NCBI GenBank assembly: GCA_902762305.1
Contig: CACWNW010000001.1
Span: forward strand, 62,001 to 126,000
Origin: Fibrobacter succinogenes
GTDB taxonomy: Bacteria > Fibrobacterota > Fibrobacteria > Fibrobacterales > Fibrobacteraceae
Direction of reading: 5' to 3'
Length of the DNA: 64,000 nucleotides
Part shown: piece by piece, positions 40,671 through 50,900 of the stretch
How positions within the stretch are numbered: the stretch's first letter is position 1
Layout: every line of letters starts with the position of its first letter
Made by a program: the position numbers and the translations under genes
Notes under the pieces: model-generated
Seen by the model: the letters and a program-made list of their open reading frames with translations, nothing else
Database searches by the model: none
What the model was told of the DNA's origin: nothing

Positions 40671-41780
40671 ATGGATATTAACGAACTCGCACAAAAGCAC
40701 ATCTTGAACCAGCCGCTCTACGTGACCGGCAAGCCCATCGCCTACACCGCCCGCGAATTCGGCCTCGACCCGAAAGACATCGACAAGCTCGCGAGCAACG
40801 AGAACCCGTTCGGCCCGAGCCCGAAGGGCATGGCAGAAGCCCGCAAGGCCCTGGAAGAAGTGAACCTCTACCCGGATGGCGGCAGCTACGACCTCATCGG
40901 AAAGATTGCAGAGTTCCGTGGCGTGAAGCGCGAACAGATTGCCGTGGGTAACGGCAGCAACGAGCTCTTGGACATGATTGCCCAGGTGTTCCTCGGCCCC
41001 GGCACCGAAGCCGTCATGGGCAAGCACAGCTTCGCCGTCTACAAGCTCGCCACCATGGCGATGAACGCAAAGATTATCGAAGTCGACATGCCGGCCCCGG
41101 CCTACAACTACGACCTCAAGGCCATGCGCGCCGCCGTGAACGAGAAGACCCGCATCGTGTTCCTCGCGAACCCGAACAACCCGACGGGCTCCGACCTCAC
41201 CGCCAAGGAAATCATCGACTTCGCCGACAGCCTCCCCGAGACCTGCGTGCTCGTGATGGACGAAGCCTACACCGAATTTATCGAAGACACTCCGGAACTC
41301 GTCCCGGATTTCAAGAGCCGTATCGCCGAAGGCAGGAACATCATCTGCTGCCGCACGTTCAGCAAGATCTACGGTCTCGCCGGCCTCCGCGTGGGCTACT
41401 GCATCACCCGCCCCGAAATCGTGAACCTCATCAACCGCGTGCGTGAACCGTTCAACGTGAACAGCATCGCCCAGGCCGCCGCCATCGGCGCCATCGACGA
41501 CCAGGAATACGTGAACAAGGTTCGCGAGCTCAACAAGAAGGGCCTCGAACAGCTCAAGGCCGGTTTCCGCGAATTGGGCCTCGCCTACGTGGACAGCCAC
41601 TCGAACTTCATCGCCGTGAGCGGTTTCAGTAACCCGATGGACGCGTTCAAGTTCCTGCAAGCGAAGGGCACCATCATCCGTCCGCAGCCTGCGATGGGTG
41701 ACGTGCTCCGCATTACCGTGGGCACCGAAGCGCAGAACAAGAAATGCCTCGAAAATATCAAGGCATATCTCGGCAAATAA
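40671..41780 (+). CDS. hisC: Histidinol-phosphate aminotransferase
   Basis: PLP-dependent class I/II aminotransferase converting imidazole-acetol phosphate to histidinol phosphate in histidine synthesis. 369 residues. Visible features: LASNENPFGPSP near the N-terminus, GNGSNELLDM, LANPNNPTG, the aspartate in VLVMDEAYTEF and the PLP lysine Lys232 in TFSKIYGLAGLRVGY. No other his gene is adjacent. The 5' region is an A-rich CTAAAACTAAAAACTAAG stretch. Some HisC homologues also act on phenylalanine or tyrosine. Confidence 0.92.
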   Translation: MDINELAQKHILNQPLYVTGKPIAYTAREFGLDPKDIDKLASNENPFGPSPKGMAEARKALEEVNLYPDGGSYDLIGKIAEFRGVKREQIAVGNGSNELLDMIAQVFLGPGTEAVMGKHSFAVYKLATMAMNAKIIEVDMPAPAYNYDLKAMRAAVNEKTRIVFLANPNNPTGSDLTAKEIIDFADSLPETCVLVMDEAYTEFIEDTPELVPDFKSRIAEGRNIICCRTFSKIYGLAGLRVGYCITRPEIVNLINRVREPFNVNSIAQAAAIGAIDDQEYVNKVRELNKKGLEQLKAGFRELGLAYVDSHSNFIAVSGFSNPMDAFKFLQAKGTIIRPQPAMGDVLRITVGTEAQNKKCLENIKAYLGK

Positions 41781-41807
41781 TTAGACGGAATAAAACAATC
41801 CGCCCAA

Positions 41808-41879
41808 ACGTCATGTTGAGCGAAGCGAAACATCCAGTGCATTTTATGGATCCTTCGCTTTTCACGCTCAGGATGACGT
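41808..41879 (+). repeat. Paired palindromic dispersed repeat after hisC
   Basis: ACGTCATGTTGAGCGAAGCG at the left and TTCACGCTCAGGATGACGT at the right form terminal inverted repeats about an ATCCAG...GGATCC centre. The element is a compact full-length copy of the family. Confidence 0.75.
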
Positions 41880-41888
41880 TCTTTTTTT

Positions 41889-42713
41889 ATGAACTTCAAT
41901 AACAAAAGCAATTGGAATAAACGCCCGCAAGCCGCGAAGGAAAAACCTCACGGGATTGCACGCGTTATATCCAAGCGCGGCTTTTGCAGCCGTAGCATAG
42001 CAGAAAACCTGGTCCGCGAGGGCCGGGTTTCTTTGCGTGGCAAAATCGTGCACGACCCCGATACGCCCGCCTACGAGAACGACGAAATCGCTGTGGACGG
42101 CACGCCCGTCGAGGCCGCCCAGAAGTTCTACTTCGCGATGAACAAGCCGCGCGGCATCGTCACTACCGCAAGCGACGAGAAAAGCCGCAAGACCGTGATG
42201 GACCTGTTCCGCGAGCAATACGCCAAGATGTTCCCCGGGAAGCCCGTGCCGCACATATCGCCGGTGGGCCGCCTCGATGCCGCGAGCGAAGGCCTGCTCC
42301 TGTTCACCAACGACACGCAATGGGCCGACGCATTGTTAAACCCACAAGACCAAAGCGTCATCCTGAGCGGAGCGAAGGATCCAGTCCCGACGAAGCACAT
42401 CAAAATCTACCGCGTGCAGGTCGCGGGCAAGCCCTCCGACGCCGAGCTCGGACAGATGGAAAAAGGCTTCAAAGTCCCGCCCCGCGTCTTCGGCGAAAGC
42501 GAAGAATTCATGCACGCCGAGCGCGCCGAACTCCATAGCGAAGGCGAGAAGAACTGCTGGCTCGAAATTACTTTATCCGAAGGCAAGAACCGCGAAATCC
42601 GCCGCATGCTCGCCCACCTCGGCTACGAAGTGATACGGCTTATACGCATCCAGTTCGACAAATACACATTGGGCGACTTGAAACCCGGCGAAATCCAAAA
42701 AATCGACGTATAA
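41889..42713 (+). CDS. rRNA pseudouridine synthase (RsuA/RluB/RluE family)
   Basis: Isomerises a uridine in rRNA to pseudouridine. 274 residues: an S4 RNA-binding domain (about 22-75; RVISKRGFCSRSIAENLVREG) and the RsuA-type catalytic domain with Asp130 in SPVGRLDAASEGLLLFTND. The C-terminus has EGKNREIRRMLAHLGYEV, typical of RluB/RluF. Residues 156-168 (SVILSGAKDPVPT) come from a dispersed palindromic repeat inserted in frame between two conserved segments. RluB is the most likely member, but the site modified cannot be read from sequence. Confidence 0.88.
   Translation: MNFNNKSNWNKRPQAAKEKPHGIARVISKRGFCSRSIAENLVREGRVSLRGKIVHDPDTPAYENDEIAVDGTPVEAAQKFYFAMNKPRGIVTTASDEKSRKTVMDLFREQYAKMFPGKPVPHISPVGRLDAASEGLLLFTNDTQWADALLNPQDQSVILSGAKDPVPTKHIKIYRVQVAGKPSDAELGQMEKGFKVPPRVFGESEEFMHAERAELHSEGEKNCWLEITLSEGKNREIRRMLAHLGYEVIRLIRIQFDKYTLGDLKPGEIQKIDV
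42355..42384 (+). repeat. GTCATCCTGAGCGG repeat inside the pseudouridine synthase gene
   Basis: GCGTCATCCTGAGCGGAGCG followed by AAGGATCCAG, a left-half copy identical in style to the intergenic elements, translated as SVILSGAKDP. Confidence 0.8.
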
Positions 42714-42729
42714 TGGGGCACAAAGCCTG

Positions 42730-44412
42730 CTAGCAGCAGAAACTGAGGGCCGCAACCAGCGGGGCATTCCAGTTGATGGCCACCTCGTTGCTCGCAAACG
42801 AACAGCGTTCATCCGTGTAAGAGAAACCCGGCTGCGGGCCCGGATAATGGGCGAAACGGTGCAAATCCTGGCGGTCGGCATTGATACCGCCAACGACAAG
42901 CCCGGGAATCGGTTCCTCGATACCGTCCGAATGGCTTATGCGGTGATGAATGAACTTCGGGGAACTCCAGGCGGAGCCCGTCACAAAACAGCAGTTCACC
43001 GGATTTTTCCCGAAAATGAAATCGAGCATCCGCTTCGCGTAATCCACATAAACGGCAGACGGGAACCATTCATTCACGAGGAACAACGTAAGCGCATGGT
43101 TCGCGATTTCGCCGTTCGAGCCCCATATAAACCTGCGGATAGAAAGTCCGTACGGGTCTTCGGACGCAAGCTTCACGATTTCGTCGGCAACGACCTTCAA
43201 CGTATTACGGGCGCGGACCTGCAAATCCGGGTCCACAGACTGCAAGGCAAGCGCAATCCAGCCCAAGTTCTGCGTATCGCGCCACGTGATTCCCAAGTCC
43301 GGCGGACATTTTTCCATGTCCGAAAGCAGGCGGTTCCTGAAATGGTCACAGCCATCCCTATCGCAATCCGAACAGACCTTGACCTTTCCGCACACCTCGC
43401 GGAAAAGCATCGCCCGCGCCCAGAAGAACTCGTCATCGTAGCGCTCGTCGCCATATCCGCCGCTACCCTCGGTATTGTGCGGGTAGGTGACATCGGGATT
43501 CTCGACAGCCCAGCGGTAAGCGCGAATCGAAGCATCCAGGCACTTTTGCGCAAAAGACGGATAGACATTCGCAAACACGCGATGCGCCTGGGCGAGTACG
43601 CCGGCAAAATTCAATGTCGACGTGGTCGATTTGCCTAAAATCTGGCGTTTCTGCAAGGCATCGGACTGCGACGGAGAAACAAAACCATCCCAGCGCACCG
43701 GCGACACCTTGAAAAACACGCCGCCGTCATCGTCCTGCATGCGGAGGAAAAATTCCAGTTCGAACCGTACTTCTTCGAGCAAATTCGCGCGGAAAGAACC
43801 CGCGTCAAAAAAATCGGCATTGCTAAAAGTCACACGACGGTCGTCCGCAAATTCGGCAGCAAGCAGGAGCGATGCAACCGAGACACCGCCATTCACGATA
43901 TACTTGCCATAGTCACCCGCATCGTACCATCCGCCATGTGCATTCCACGTCCCGACACGTTCCATGCTCGGGTGGAACTCGATGCAGTCATCCAGATGAG
44001 CAGCGGGCCTCGCCCACTTTCCGGCACGGTCCGGAGTCAACTCCACACCGCTGCGCTGGAAATAGAACGACCTGAGCGTAGAAGAAAGCTGCTCCAGCAC
44101 AAGCCTGTCCGAGACTTCGAAAAACTTGGATTCGGCAAGGACATTTCCCTTCGTATCTATCACGGATATGCGGTAACGGCCCCCGCTTTCAAGCGAAGAA
44201 AAATTCCCTTCCCACACAAATTCATCCGTATACGTGCAAGGGCCCTTCTCGACCATTGCAGCACCATACACACGTTCGCCATTTTCTGCGAAAACATCAA
44301 ACCAGGGCTGCATTTCCTTTAAAGGATTGTCCGCAGCATTGCACGCCAGCAAGAAAAACTTCGGCCCCTTGGGGGCATAACCGACATGATTGTAGCGGAC
44401 GCAGAACTCCAT
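42730..44412 (-). CDS. GH9 glycoside hydrolase (cellulase/cellodextrinase), no signal peptide
   Basis: 560 residues: N-terminal Ig-like domain (about 1-100; VRYNHVGYAPKGPKFFLL to SKFFEVSD) and a GH9 (alpha/alpha)6 domain. Active-site motifs: GGWYDAGDYGKYIVNGG with the catalytic base Asp pair, PKFIHHRISHSDG and DERCSFASNEVAINWNAP with the acid Glu. There is no signal peptide or lipobox at the start, so it may act in the cytoplasm on imported cellodextrins; no in-frame upstream signal was found. The start at 44412 lies 6 nt after a TAAAAT box. A Cys-rich segment (CSDCDRDGC) lies mid-domain. Confidence 0.88.
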   Translation of the reverse strand: MEFCVRYNHVGYAPKGPKFFLLACNAADNPLKEMQPWFDVFAENGERVYGAAMVEKGPCTYTDEFVWEGNFSSLESGGRYRISVIDTKGNVLAESKFFEVSDRLVLEQLSSTLRSFYFQRSGVELTPDRAGKWARPAAHLDDCIEFHPSMERVGTWNAHGGWYDAGDYGKYIVNGGVSVASLLLAAEFADDRRVTFSNADFFDAGSFRANLLEEVRFELEFFLRMQDDDGGVFFKVSPVRWDGFVSPSQSDALQKRQILGKSTTSTLNFAGVLAQAHRVFANVYPSFAQKCLDASIRAYRWAVENPDVTYPHNTEGSGGYGDERYDDEFFWARAMLFREVCGKVKVCSDCDRDGCDHFRNRLLSDMEKCPPDLGITWRDTQNLGWIALALQSVDPDLQVRARNTLKVVADEIVKLASEDPYGLSIRRFIWGSNGEIANHALTLFLVNEWFPSAVYVDYAKRMLDFIFGKNPVNCCFVTGSAWSSPKFIHHRISHSDGIEEPIPGLVVGGINADRQDLHRFAHYPGPQPGFSYTDERCSFASNEVAINWNAPLVAALSFCC

Positions 44413-44418
44413 GCCCTA

Positions 44419-44424
44419 ATTTTA
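44419..44424 (-). promoter_or_regulatory. -10-like TAAAAT before the GH9 gene
   Basis: TAAAAT on the minus strand, 6 nt before ATG 44412. Confidence 0.3.
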
Positions 44425-44502
44425 GATTTTTAATGTCGACAGGGCACGTTTTTTCGCACAAATCCCGTTTACAGGAATAAACGGCCCCGTATACAGTGGG
44501 AC

Positions 44503-45093
44503 TCAAGGCATTCCAAAGGAGAAAAACAAGCCGAGATTCAGCATGGAGCCCCGTTCCGCATCGTACGTATTCGTGACCATATAGGAGTACGAGGCAGAAA
44601 TCAAAGCAAAACCGGCATACACGTTCAAACCCACATGCGGTCTGAAATAGAAATTCATATCCGGGCTAAACAGGAACCAATCCGCCTTATATCCAGCCGC
44701 CACAGATACAGGCACAAACCTCTTCCACAGGAAAAACTCCAGAGTCGGGTTCAATGCCGTAAGCAAGCCGAATATAGAATTCGCCTCATCAAAAAAAATA
44801 AACGGGAACGTCGCTATCGACACGAGGCTTGCAAGCCCTGTCACGCGGCTCGTGGAATCAGATTCATCGGAAACCATATGGAAATTGAATGCATCGAAAT
44901 TCAGACGTATCCTGTCCGTCAAGTCAGCACTCATGGATACTACAAAACTAAAATCAGTCATGTCCAAAAACTTGTCATCCCACACCGCGACATCGACACC
45001 CATACCGAAGCGCTTAATGTGTCTGTCCCAATCGGAGTCAGCAAAAGAGAATGACGCCCAGAGCAGCAGGCAAATCAATAATCTGTGGAGCAC
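44503..45093 (-). CDS. Exported beta-barrel-like protein, unknown function
   Basis: 196 residues starting with GTG that overlaps the ftsE stop (TAGTG). Signal peptide MLHRLLICLLLWASFSFA. The rest is rich in alternating strands (GMGVDVAVWDD, FSFVVSMSADLTDRIRLNFD, FYFRPHVGLNVYAGFALISASYSY) and ends LNLGLFFSFGMP, in the style of small outer-membrane barrels. It stands where ftsX would be expected after ftsE but shows no resemblance to FtsX. Confidence 0.6.
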   Translation of the reverse strand: MLHRLLICLLLWASFSFADSDWDRHIKRFGMGVDVAVWDDKFLDMTDFSFVVSMSADLTDRIRLNFDAFNFHMVSDESDSTSRVTGLASLVSIATFPFIFFDEANSIFGLLTALNPTLEFFLWKRFVPVSVAAGYKADWFLFSPDMNFYFRPHVGLNVYAGFALISASYSYMVTNTYDAERGSMLNLGLFFSFGMP

Positions 45094-45782
45094 TAGATTA
45101 GGTCTCTCGTCAGGAGTTCACCGTGATCAAGGACCAAGCGACGGAACGGACTGTTTAGGTAAAAGTCCGGGTTATGGGTCGCCATCACGACGGTTGTACC
45201 GCGGGCGTTGATTTCCTTGAAGATGCTGAAGACTTCTTCGGCGTTTTTCGGGTCAAGGTTACCAGTCGGTTCGTCAGCCAGGAGCACGTAAGGGTTGTGC
45301 ACCATCGCGCGGGCAATCGCCACACGCTGCTGCTCACCACCCGAAAGCGTGTAAGGCATCGCGAAACGCTTCTGGCTGATTCCCACAAGCGCGAGAGCAT
45401 CAAATACAGCCGCATTAATCTTGTTGCTCGGGGTGCCCACGATACGCAGCGCAAGCGCCACATTCTCGAACACGTTTCTGTCGGGCAAAAGCTTGAAATC
45501 CTGGAAAATGATGCCCATCTTGCGGCGGAACGCCTGAATTTTACCGTCGGGCGTACTCTTGCTGTCGTACACGCAGTCACCGGTGAATTTCACCATCACC
45601 TGGCCACCGCGTTCCGCATCCGGGCGTTCGTCCATATAAATTAACTTCAGCACGGTCGACTTGCCCGCACCCGAATGTCCCGTCAGGAACACGAACTCGC
45701 CCTTGTTGATACGGAAGGTGATGTTATTGAGCGCCTTCCAATTATCCTCGTAGGACTTCGTCACGTGGGTGAAGTGAATCAT
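45093..45782 (-). CDS. ftsE: FtsE-like ABC transporter ATP-binding protein
   Basis: 229-residue ABC ATPase. Walker A GHSGAGKST, Q-loop IIFQDFKLL, signature LSGGEQQR, Walker B VLLADEPTGNLD and the H-loop ATHNPDF are all intact. Overall pattern (FTHVTKSYEDNWKALNNITF, LLPDRNVFENVALALRI) fits FtsE, which with FtsX controls peptidoglycan hydrolysis at division. No FtsX gene follows: the next gene encodes a beta-barrel-like protein. LolD is the closest alternative. It lies 19 nt after surA. Confidence 0.82.
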   Translation of the reverse strand: MIHFTHVTKSYEDNWKALNNITFRINKGEFVFLTGHSGAGKSTVLKLIYMDERPDAERGGQVMVKFTGDCVYDSKSTPDGKIQAFRRKMGIIFQDFKLLPDRNVFENVALALRIVGTPSNKINAAVFDALALVGISQKRFAMPYTLSGGEQQRVAIARAMVHNPYVLLADEPTGNLDPKNAEEVFSIFKEINARGTTVVMATHNPDFYLNSPFRRLVLDHGELLTRDLI

Positions 45783-45801
45783 GGCAAGCGCCTTCCCGAA
45801 A

Positions 45802-47088
45802 CTACTCCGTCATGCGGATTTCGATGTGGACCTCTTCGCGCCACTTCTTGAGGAGCGCGTTCAGTTTCTCGTTCTCGAGGTGGGTCGCCGCCATGGCCTC
45901 GATCTTGCCGTAGTCCTCTTCGAGCGTGAACTCACGAATCTGGCGAGAATCGTCAAGACGGAACAGGTGATACGAGCCGTCGATTTCAACAGGTTCCGAG
46001 ACCTCGCCTACACTAAGGTTCGCGACAGGATCTACATAGGCAGGTTCCATCTCGTTCTTCTGGAACCAACCGAGCAGGCCGCCGGCAAAATTGCTCGACT
46101 TGTCGGTACTGAACTTCTTGGCTGCCGCAGCAAAATCGTCCTTCGTCTTGATAGCGGCCCTGAGCGAATCGGCAATATGCAGCACGCGGGCAGAATCAGC
46201 CGCCGTCGGAATCGTGCGCAGCAAGATATGCGCCGAACGCACGCCGTCTTCCTTACGGCCAATCACGCGGACAATATGCCAACCGCGGTCCGTCTTCACC
46301 GGAGTAGACGCGTACTGGCCGTTCTTCAGCTGGTCGAGCGTACGTTCGAAAGCCGGGTCCAAGAGGCCGCGCCTGAAGTAGCCGAGGTCACCGCCCTTCG
46401 CCGCCGAGGAATCCTGCGAATGGTTCTTGGCCAGCAGTTCAAATTTGATGCCGTGGTTCAAGCTGTCCACCAAGGCTTCGGCGACGAGCTTCACGGAATC
46501 CACGATGGCGGAATCCGGTTCAATCTTCAACTGGATATGGCTGAGCTGCACGCAGTTGTACTGACGCGGGAGCGAATCTTTGTAGGCCTTATAGAAGGCG
46601 TCGACCTCTTTCTTGGTCGGGCTCACGGCACCCACATGGCGCTGGCGAACACGCTGGACTTCCACATGGCTGCGGATTTGCTTTGCAAGCTGGTCGCGGT
46701 ACTGCGCCATGCTCACGCCGAGCTGCGAACGGATAGCCTTCTCGAGCGTCGCGAGGTTTACGTTCTGGCTAGCCGCAAGCTGGGTCAGGTGAGCCGTCAC
46801 ACGCTGGTCGATTTCAGCATCGCTCACGACAATGGAATCGCGGTCGATGCGGCTCAGGAGCACCTTTTCTTCGATAAGCTTGTCGAGCACGTACTGCTTC
46901 TGCTGATCTTCGCTCATCGCGGAGCCTTCGGGAGTCTCCTGGAAATGGTAGAGATTGTTCAGGAATTCCGAACGCATGATAGGCTTGCCATCGACAATCG
47001 CGGCAATGCCTTCCATCAGCACGGGCGCAGCAAACGCCGTAGAAATCAGGGATCCCAGAGCAAAGAACAACAATCCAAACTTCTTCAT
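45802..47088 (-). CDS. surA: Periplasmic peptidyl-prolyl isomerase/chaperone, SurA-like
   Basis: Assists folding of outer-membrane proteins. 428 residues with signal peptide MKKFGLLFFALGSLISTAFA, a SurA N-domain (about 22-165; MEGIAAIVDGKPIMRSEFL), and two parvulin-type rotamase repeats: SHIQLKI ... GGDLGYFRRGLLDPAFE and SAHILLRT ... GGLLGWFQKNEMEPAY. The upstream gene overlaps by ATGA, so they are coupled. This order (PpiC-like lipoprotein, SurA, FtsE) resembles an envelope biogenesis operon. Confidence 0.88.
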   Translation of the reverse strand: MKKFGLLFFALGSLISTAFAAPVLMEGIAAIVDGKPIMRSEFLNNLYHFQETPEGSAMSEDQQKQYVLDKLIEEKVLLSRIDRDSIVVSDAEIDQRVTAHLTQLAASQNVNLATLEKAIRSQLGVSMAQYRDQLAKQIRSHVEVQRVRQRHVGAVSPTKKEVDAFYKAYKDSLPRQYNCVQLSHIQLKIEPDSAIVDSVKLVAEALVDSLNHGIKFELLAKNHSQDSSAAKGGDLGYFRRGLLDPAFERTLDQLKNGQYASTPVKTDRGWHIVRVIGRKEDGVRSAHILLRTIPTAADSARVLHIADSLRAAIKTKDDFAAAAKKFSTDKSSNFAGGLLGWFQKNEMEPAYVDPVANLSVGEVSEPVEIDGSYHLFRLDDSRQIREFTLEEDYGKIEAMAATHLENEKLNALLKKWREEVHIEIRMTE

Positions 47089-47906
47089 TGATTTTCCTTT
47101 TCAGTAAACACGGTCGACTTCGTAAAAATGGGGCGTTTCATCTTCCATTCCTTCTTGAGTCGTTCCATAACCATATTCTTGTGTTCAAGCCATACCAGGT
47201 TCGACACATCTTCGGCAACTTCCTTGTACGGGCGAACCTCGGCAGAATCGAGCCTTTCCGTAACCACGGCAATCTTCATGCCTCCGCTGCAAAAACGCGG
47301 GGTAGAAAGCTTGCCCACAGGGAACGTCACGATATCGTGAATGAGGCAGGAATCAGGAGAGACATCGACCGTATCGAACGGGAGGATTTCCACGACAAGC
47401 GGATGTTCCGTCGGAATCTTGTTAAATACGCGAGACTTCATTTCGCGGTAGTAGGCATCAGCATTCGCCCAGGTCTTGAACCGGAGCATCGCCCCCGAAA
47501 TGGTCGTCTTCCCGCGAAGGTAAGAATCCCGATGTTCCTGATAGTAGCTAATCTTTTCCGCATCGCCCACCATCATGGTATCGGCGAACGTCTGCAGGTA
47601 GTAATCCACGACCATCTTGCGCACGGTACTTTCGATTTGCGACGAAAGAACCGTATCGTTCATAATCTTCGCATCCATGGCTTCTTGGTAAATAACTTCT
47701 TCTTCCATCCAGTGTTCCAGGAACGCGAGCTTGGAGCGGTCATCCAAGGAATCCCACTGCGGAACAAGTTTATGCACCATCGACTGCGTGAGCTTGGTAG
47801 ACCCGACCGAGACGATAACGGGGTCATCACCGCCAAAAAAGGGAACGTTACACGCGACCAAGAAAAGGAGCGATAACGAGCACAATATGCGAACTAAGGA
47901 ATTCAT
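47085..47906 (-). CDS. SurA/PpiC-related lipoprotein
   Basis: 273 residues. Signal MNSLVRILCSLSLLFLVAC with lipobox LVAC (Cys19). A SurA-type N-terminal helical domain (VSVGSTKLTQSMVHKLV, LEHWMEEEVIYQEAMD) is followed by a region where a rotamase domain would sit, but the parvulin motifs are weak (AMLRFKTWANADAYYREM), so it is probably a chaperone without isomerase activity. Overlaps surA by 4 nt (ATGA). A TAAATT box lies 8 nt before the ATG. Confidence 0.7.
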   Translation of the reverse strand: MNSLVRILCSLSLLFLVACNVPFFGGDDPVIVSVGSTKLTQSMVHKLVPQWDSLDDRSKLAFLEHWMEEEVIYQEAMDAKIMNDTVLSSQIESTVRKMVVDYYLQTFADTMMVGDAEKISYYQEHRDSYLRGKTTISGAMLRFKTWANADAYYREMKSRVFNKIPTEHPLVVEILPFDTVDVSPDSCLIHDIVTFPVGKLSTPRFCSGGMKIAVVTERLDSAEVRPYKEVAEDVSNLVWLEHKNMVMERLKKEWKMKRPIFTKSTVFTEKENQ

Positions 47907-47914
47907 CGCCCCAT

Positions 47915-47920
47915 AATTTA
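47915..47920 (-). promoter_or_regulatory. -10-like TAAATT before the PpiC-like lipoprotein gene
   Basis: TAAATT on the minus strand, 8 nt before ATG 47906. Confidence 0.3.
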
Positions 47921-47974
47921 GAAAATTTGCGGCTGGCAGCCCACAAAAAGGCCCCGAAAAACGAGCGGGAGCGA

Positions 47975-50900
47975 CTAACGCAGGCGGCCGAAGCGGCCCT
48001 TGAGCTTGGCCAAGGCATCGTCTTCAACGACTTCTTCGGCATCGTCGCCCTTGCGCTTGAACTTGAGGATTTCAAAGTCTTCGAGCATGGCCGAAGCCTG
48101 CAGGTAGAGTTCCGGATATTCCGCATCGTCCTGCGTCATGCGCTCCATCTTCGAAAGGATTTCGCGGGCGTTTTTGAGTTCGTGGTCCTTCATGAAGCGC
48201 GCCTTGAGGAAAGGCCGGAACTTTTCGCGGAGGTCCTTGACGGAGAGGTCAACCTTGTCATTGCCGGTTTGGACCGCGCCGAGCACAGCCAGTCTTTCAA
48301 ACAAAGTATTATCCTTGTGATCTGGCAAATAGAGCGCAACTATTTTTGAAATTGTCATCCCCGCGAAGGCGGGGATCTCCCTTAACACATGGTCGCCGCC
48401 CTGGCGCATCGCCACCGAGAATTCGCGGAGGATATTCCAACACTTTACAAAAGCTTCGGCACCGAGAAGGCCGGATTCGTAGGTAGCGCGCACTAGCGCA
48501 AGGCGCATTTTTTCGTCCTCACTGCGGGTGCTTGCGGCAAGGTTCCTGAAGTCGCGGATTTTCTTGCCGCGGGAAAACTCGAGGCCCGAAAAACGCACGC
48601 AACGGTTTGCATCCAGGTTGTCGGCAACAAGCGACTTCAAGACCCACGACTTAAGCGCCGTCTTGAAACCGTCGGAATAGAGACCGCCCGTCTCGAGCAT
48701 ATTCAGGCGATCAACGATAAGTGTGGAATCGGCATCGGACTGCGTACGATTTCCAGAATTGGACTGCGCACGGCCTTCCACGCGCTTGCGAAAATCTTGC
48801 CAAAAGGCGGATTCTTCATCCGTCATCAGCGCAGACTCGCCGAGCCGCCAGCCGAAACGCATGTCACCGAGAGCAAAATCGATACCGAACGTCACCAGGA
48901 CGGGGCGAACCGCCGCAAAGAGCCGGAAACTCCCCCACTCGGGATTGATTTCGCAGGGGAACTTCTCCGGGAATCCCTGCTTGAAGATTCTCGCGTGAAT
49001 CCGCAGATGGTTTTCCTTTTCGGGCGTGACCGTCGGGATATCGCAATCGAGCTGCTTCATCTCGGCAAAGACTTCGTAGAGGCTGAAGAGCGGGGCCTTG
49101 TGCGGATTCGCCTTAAGTTTGTCGCAGAAGGCGTCATCGATAAACGTACGGCGGCCTTCCAGTTGTTTTTTTGCGGCCTTGGGCATCTCGCGGATGACTG
49201 ATTCCGCCATCCATTCGCGCCACTGGTGAATCGAGAGTGCAAGAACCGCGGGCGTCATCTGCGGGAGCATGTCGTAAGGCAGGTCAAGCGTGATACCGTC
49301 ACAGTCGCGCATAGCATCGAAGACCATCTCGCCCATCAGCATACGGCTAGAACCGTCGAGACCTTCAATGCGGAACTGCTCGAGGGAACCACCTAGAGAT
49401 GAACGATTCTTGTCAACCCCGACTTGGTCGGGGTTCTCCCTTTTGTGCCGAGGATTCTTCCCCCAAAAATCGCCTAGAGATTGCCGCGCTTCGCTCGCAA
49501 TGACACCCTCTACACCAGTATCTAACTGGTCCAGCCAGAACTTCGCATCGAATTTCAGGAACTGGTCGGTATGTTCGCGAATGTAATCCTTGAGCGTCTT
49601 GATGGAATTCACCTCATGCGCAATGCGCACATAGTAATCCACCAGGGCATCTTCGCTCGGGGCAAGCCCGAATTGGCGCTTGCGGGCTTCCAGCGCATGC
49701 AAATCCTCGACGACTCGCTCGTTGTGCGTCATGAAGGCAAACGGACGCGCCATCTGACCAAGCACTACGGCCTCGCGCCAGAAAATCTCGGCGCATTCCC
49801 CAGGATTCACGCGGGCATAATCCACGCGGTGGCCACGGCTAATCACGAGCCCGCGGAAACTCACCTCTTCTACCGCTTCCACAAAACCGCGTTCCTGGTT
49901 CCACGTAGGCGCATACCAGCGACGCGTGCAGAAAGGTTCCGCCACCTGCATAATCCATTCCGGCTTGATTTCGGCGGCCTTGTTGAGGAAAATGCGGCTC
50001 GTCTCGCGCACCTCGGCACTGAATAGCCATTCCGCACTCTTGCCGTAAAGGTCGCTGCCCGGGAACACGTGCGTCTCGCGCCCGCTCACCAGGCGGTAGC
50101 AACCGTTTTCGATATCGCGGAGCGCAATGCCGCCCAGGAATCCCGAAAGCAAGGCGATGTGCAGGTTGTCGCGGTGGAAACTGTCGAGCGGGCACACGCG
50201 ATTCTCGAATTTCACGTCGAGGATGCGCCCGAACTGTTCGTACAAATCAATCCATTCGCGGCAACGTAAGAAATGCAGACTGTTCTTGTCGCAGAACTTG
50301 CGCAATTTGTTCCAGGTCTTGCCATCCCATTCGGCACAGAAAGCGTTCCACATGCAAATAAACGTGAGGAAATCGCTCTTGTGGCCCGCGAACTTGCGGT
50401 GCAGCTGGCGAATGCGGGTGCGTTCAGGTTCTTCGCTCGGTACCACACGCGGGTCCTGGATACTCAATGCCGAACAGACAATCAATGCGGGCTGCAACAC
50501 GCCGGCATCACGCGCACGCAAAAGCACTGCCGAGAGCGCCACGTCCATCGGGAGGCGCGTCATCTCGCGGCCGAGCTTGGTCACATGCCCGCTGGCATTA
50601 TCGGCGGTCAACGCGCCGAGTTCAAAAAGCGTCTTGTACGCGCCACGAAATGCCGAATGCGGCGGCGACTGCAAGAACGGGAAATTCTCGAGTTCCAGCC
50701 CGAGGCTGCGCAGTTGCAAGACAACGTTCGCGAGATTACTCCGCCGGATTTCCGGCTCCGTAAACTCGTCTCGCTTCTCGAAATCCTCAGGAGAATAAAG
50801 GCGGATACAAACACCGGGCTTTACGCGCCCCGCACGCCCTGTGCGCTGCCGGGCACTCGCCTTCGAGATGTCCTCGACAGGCAACCCCTGGATTCGGGAC

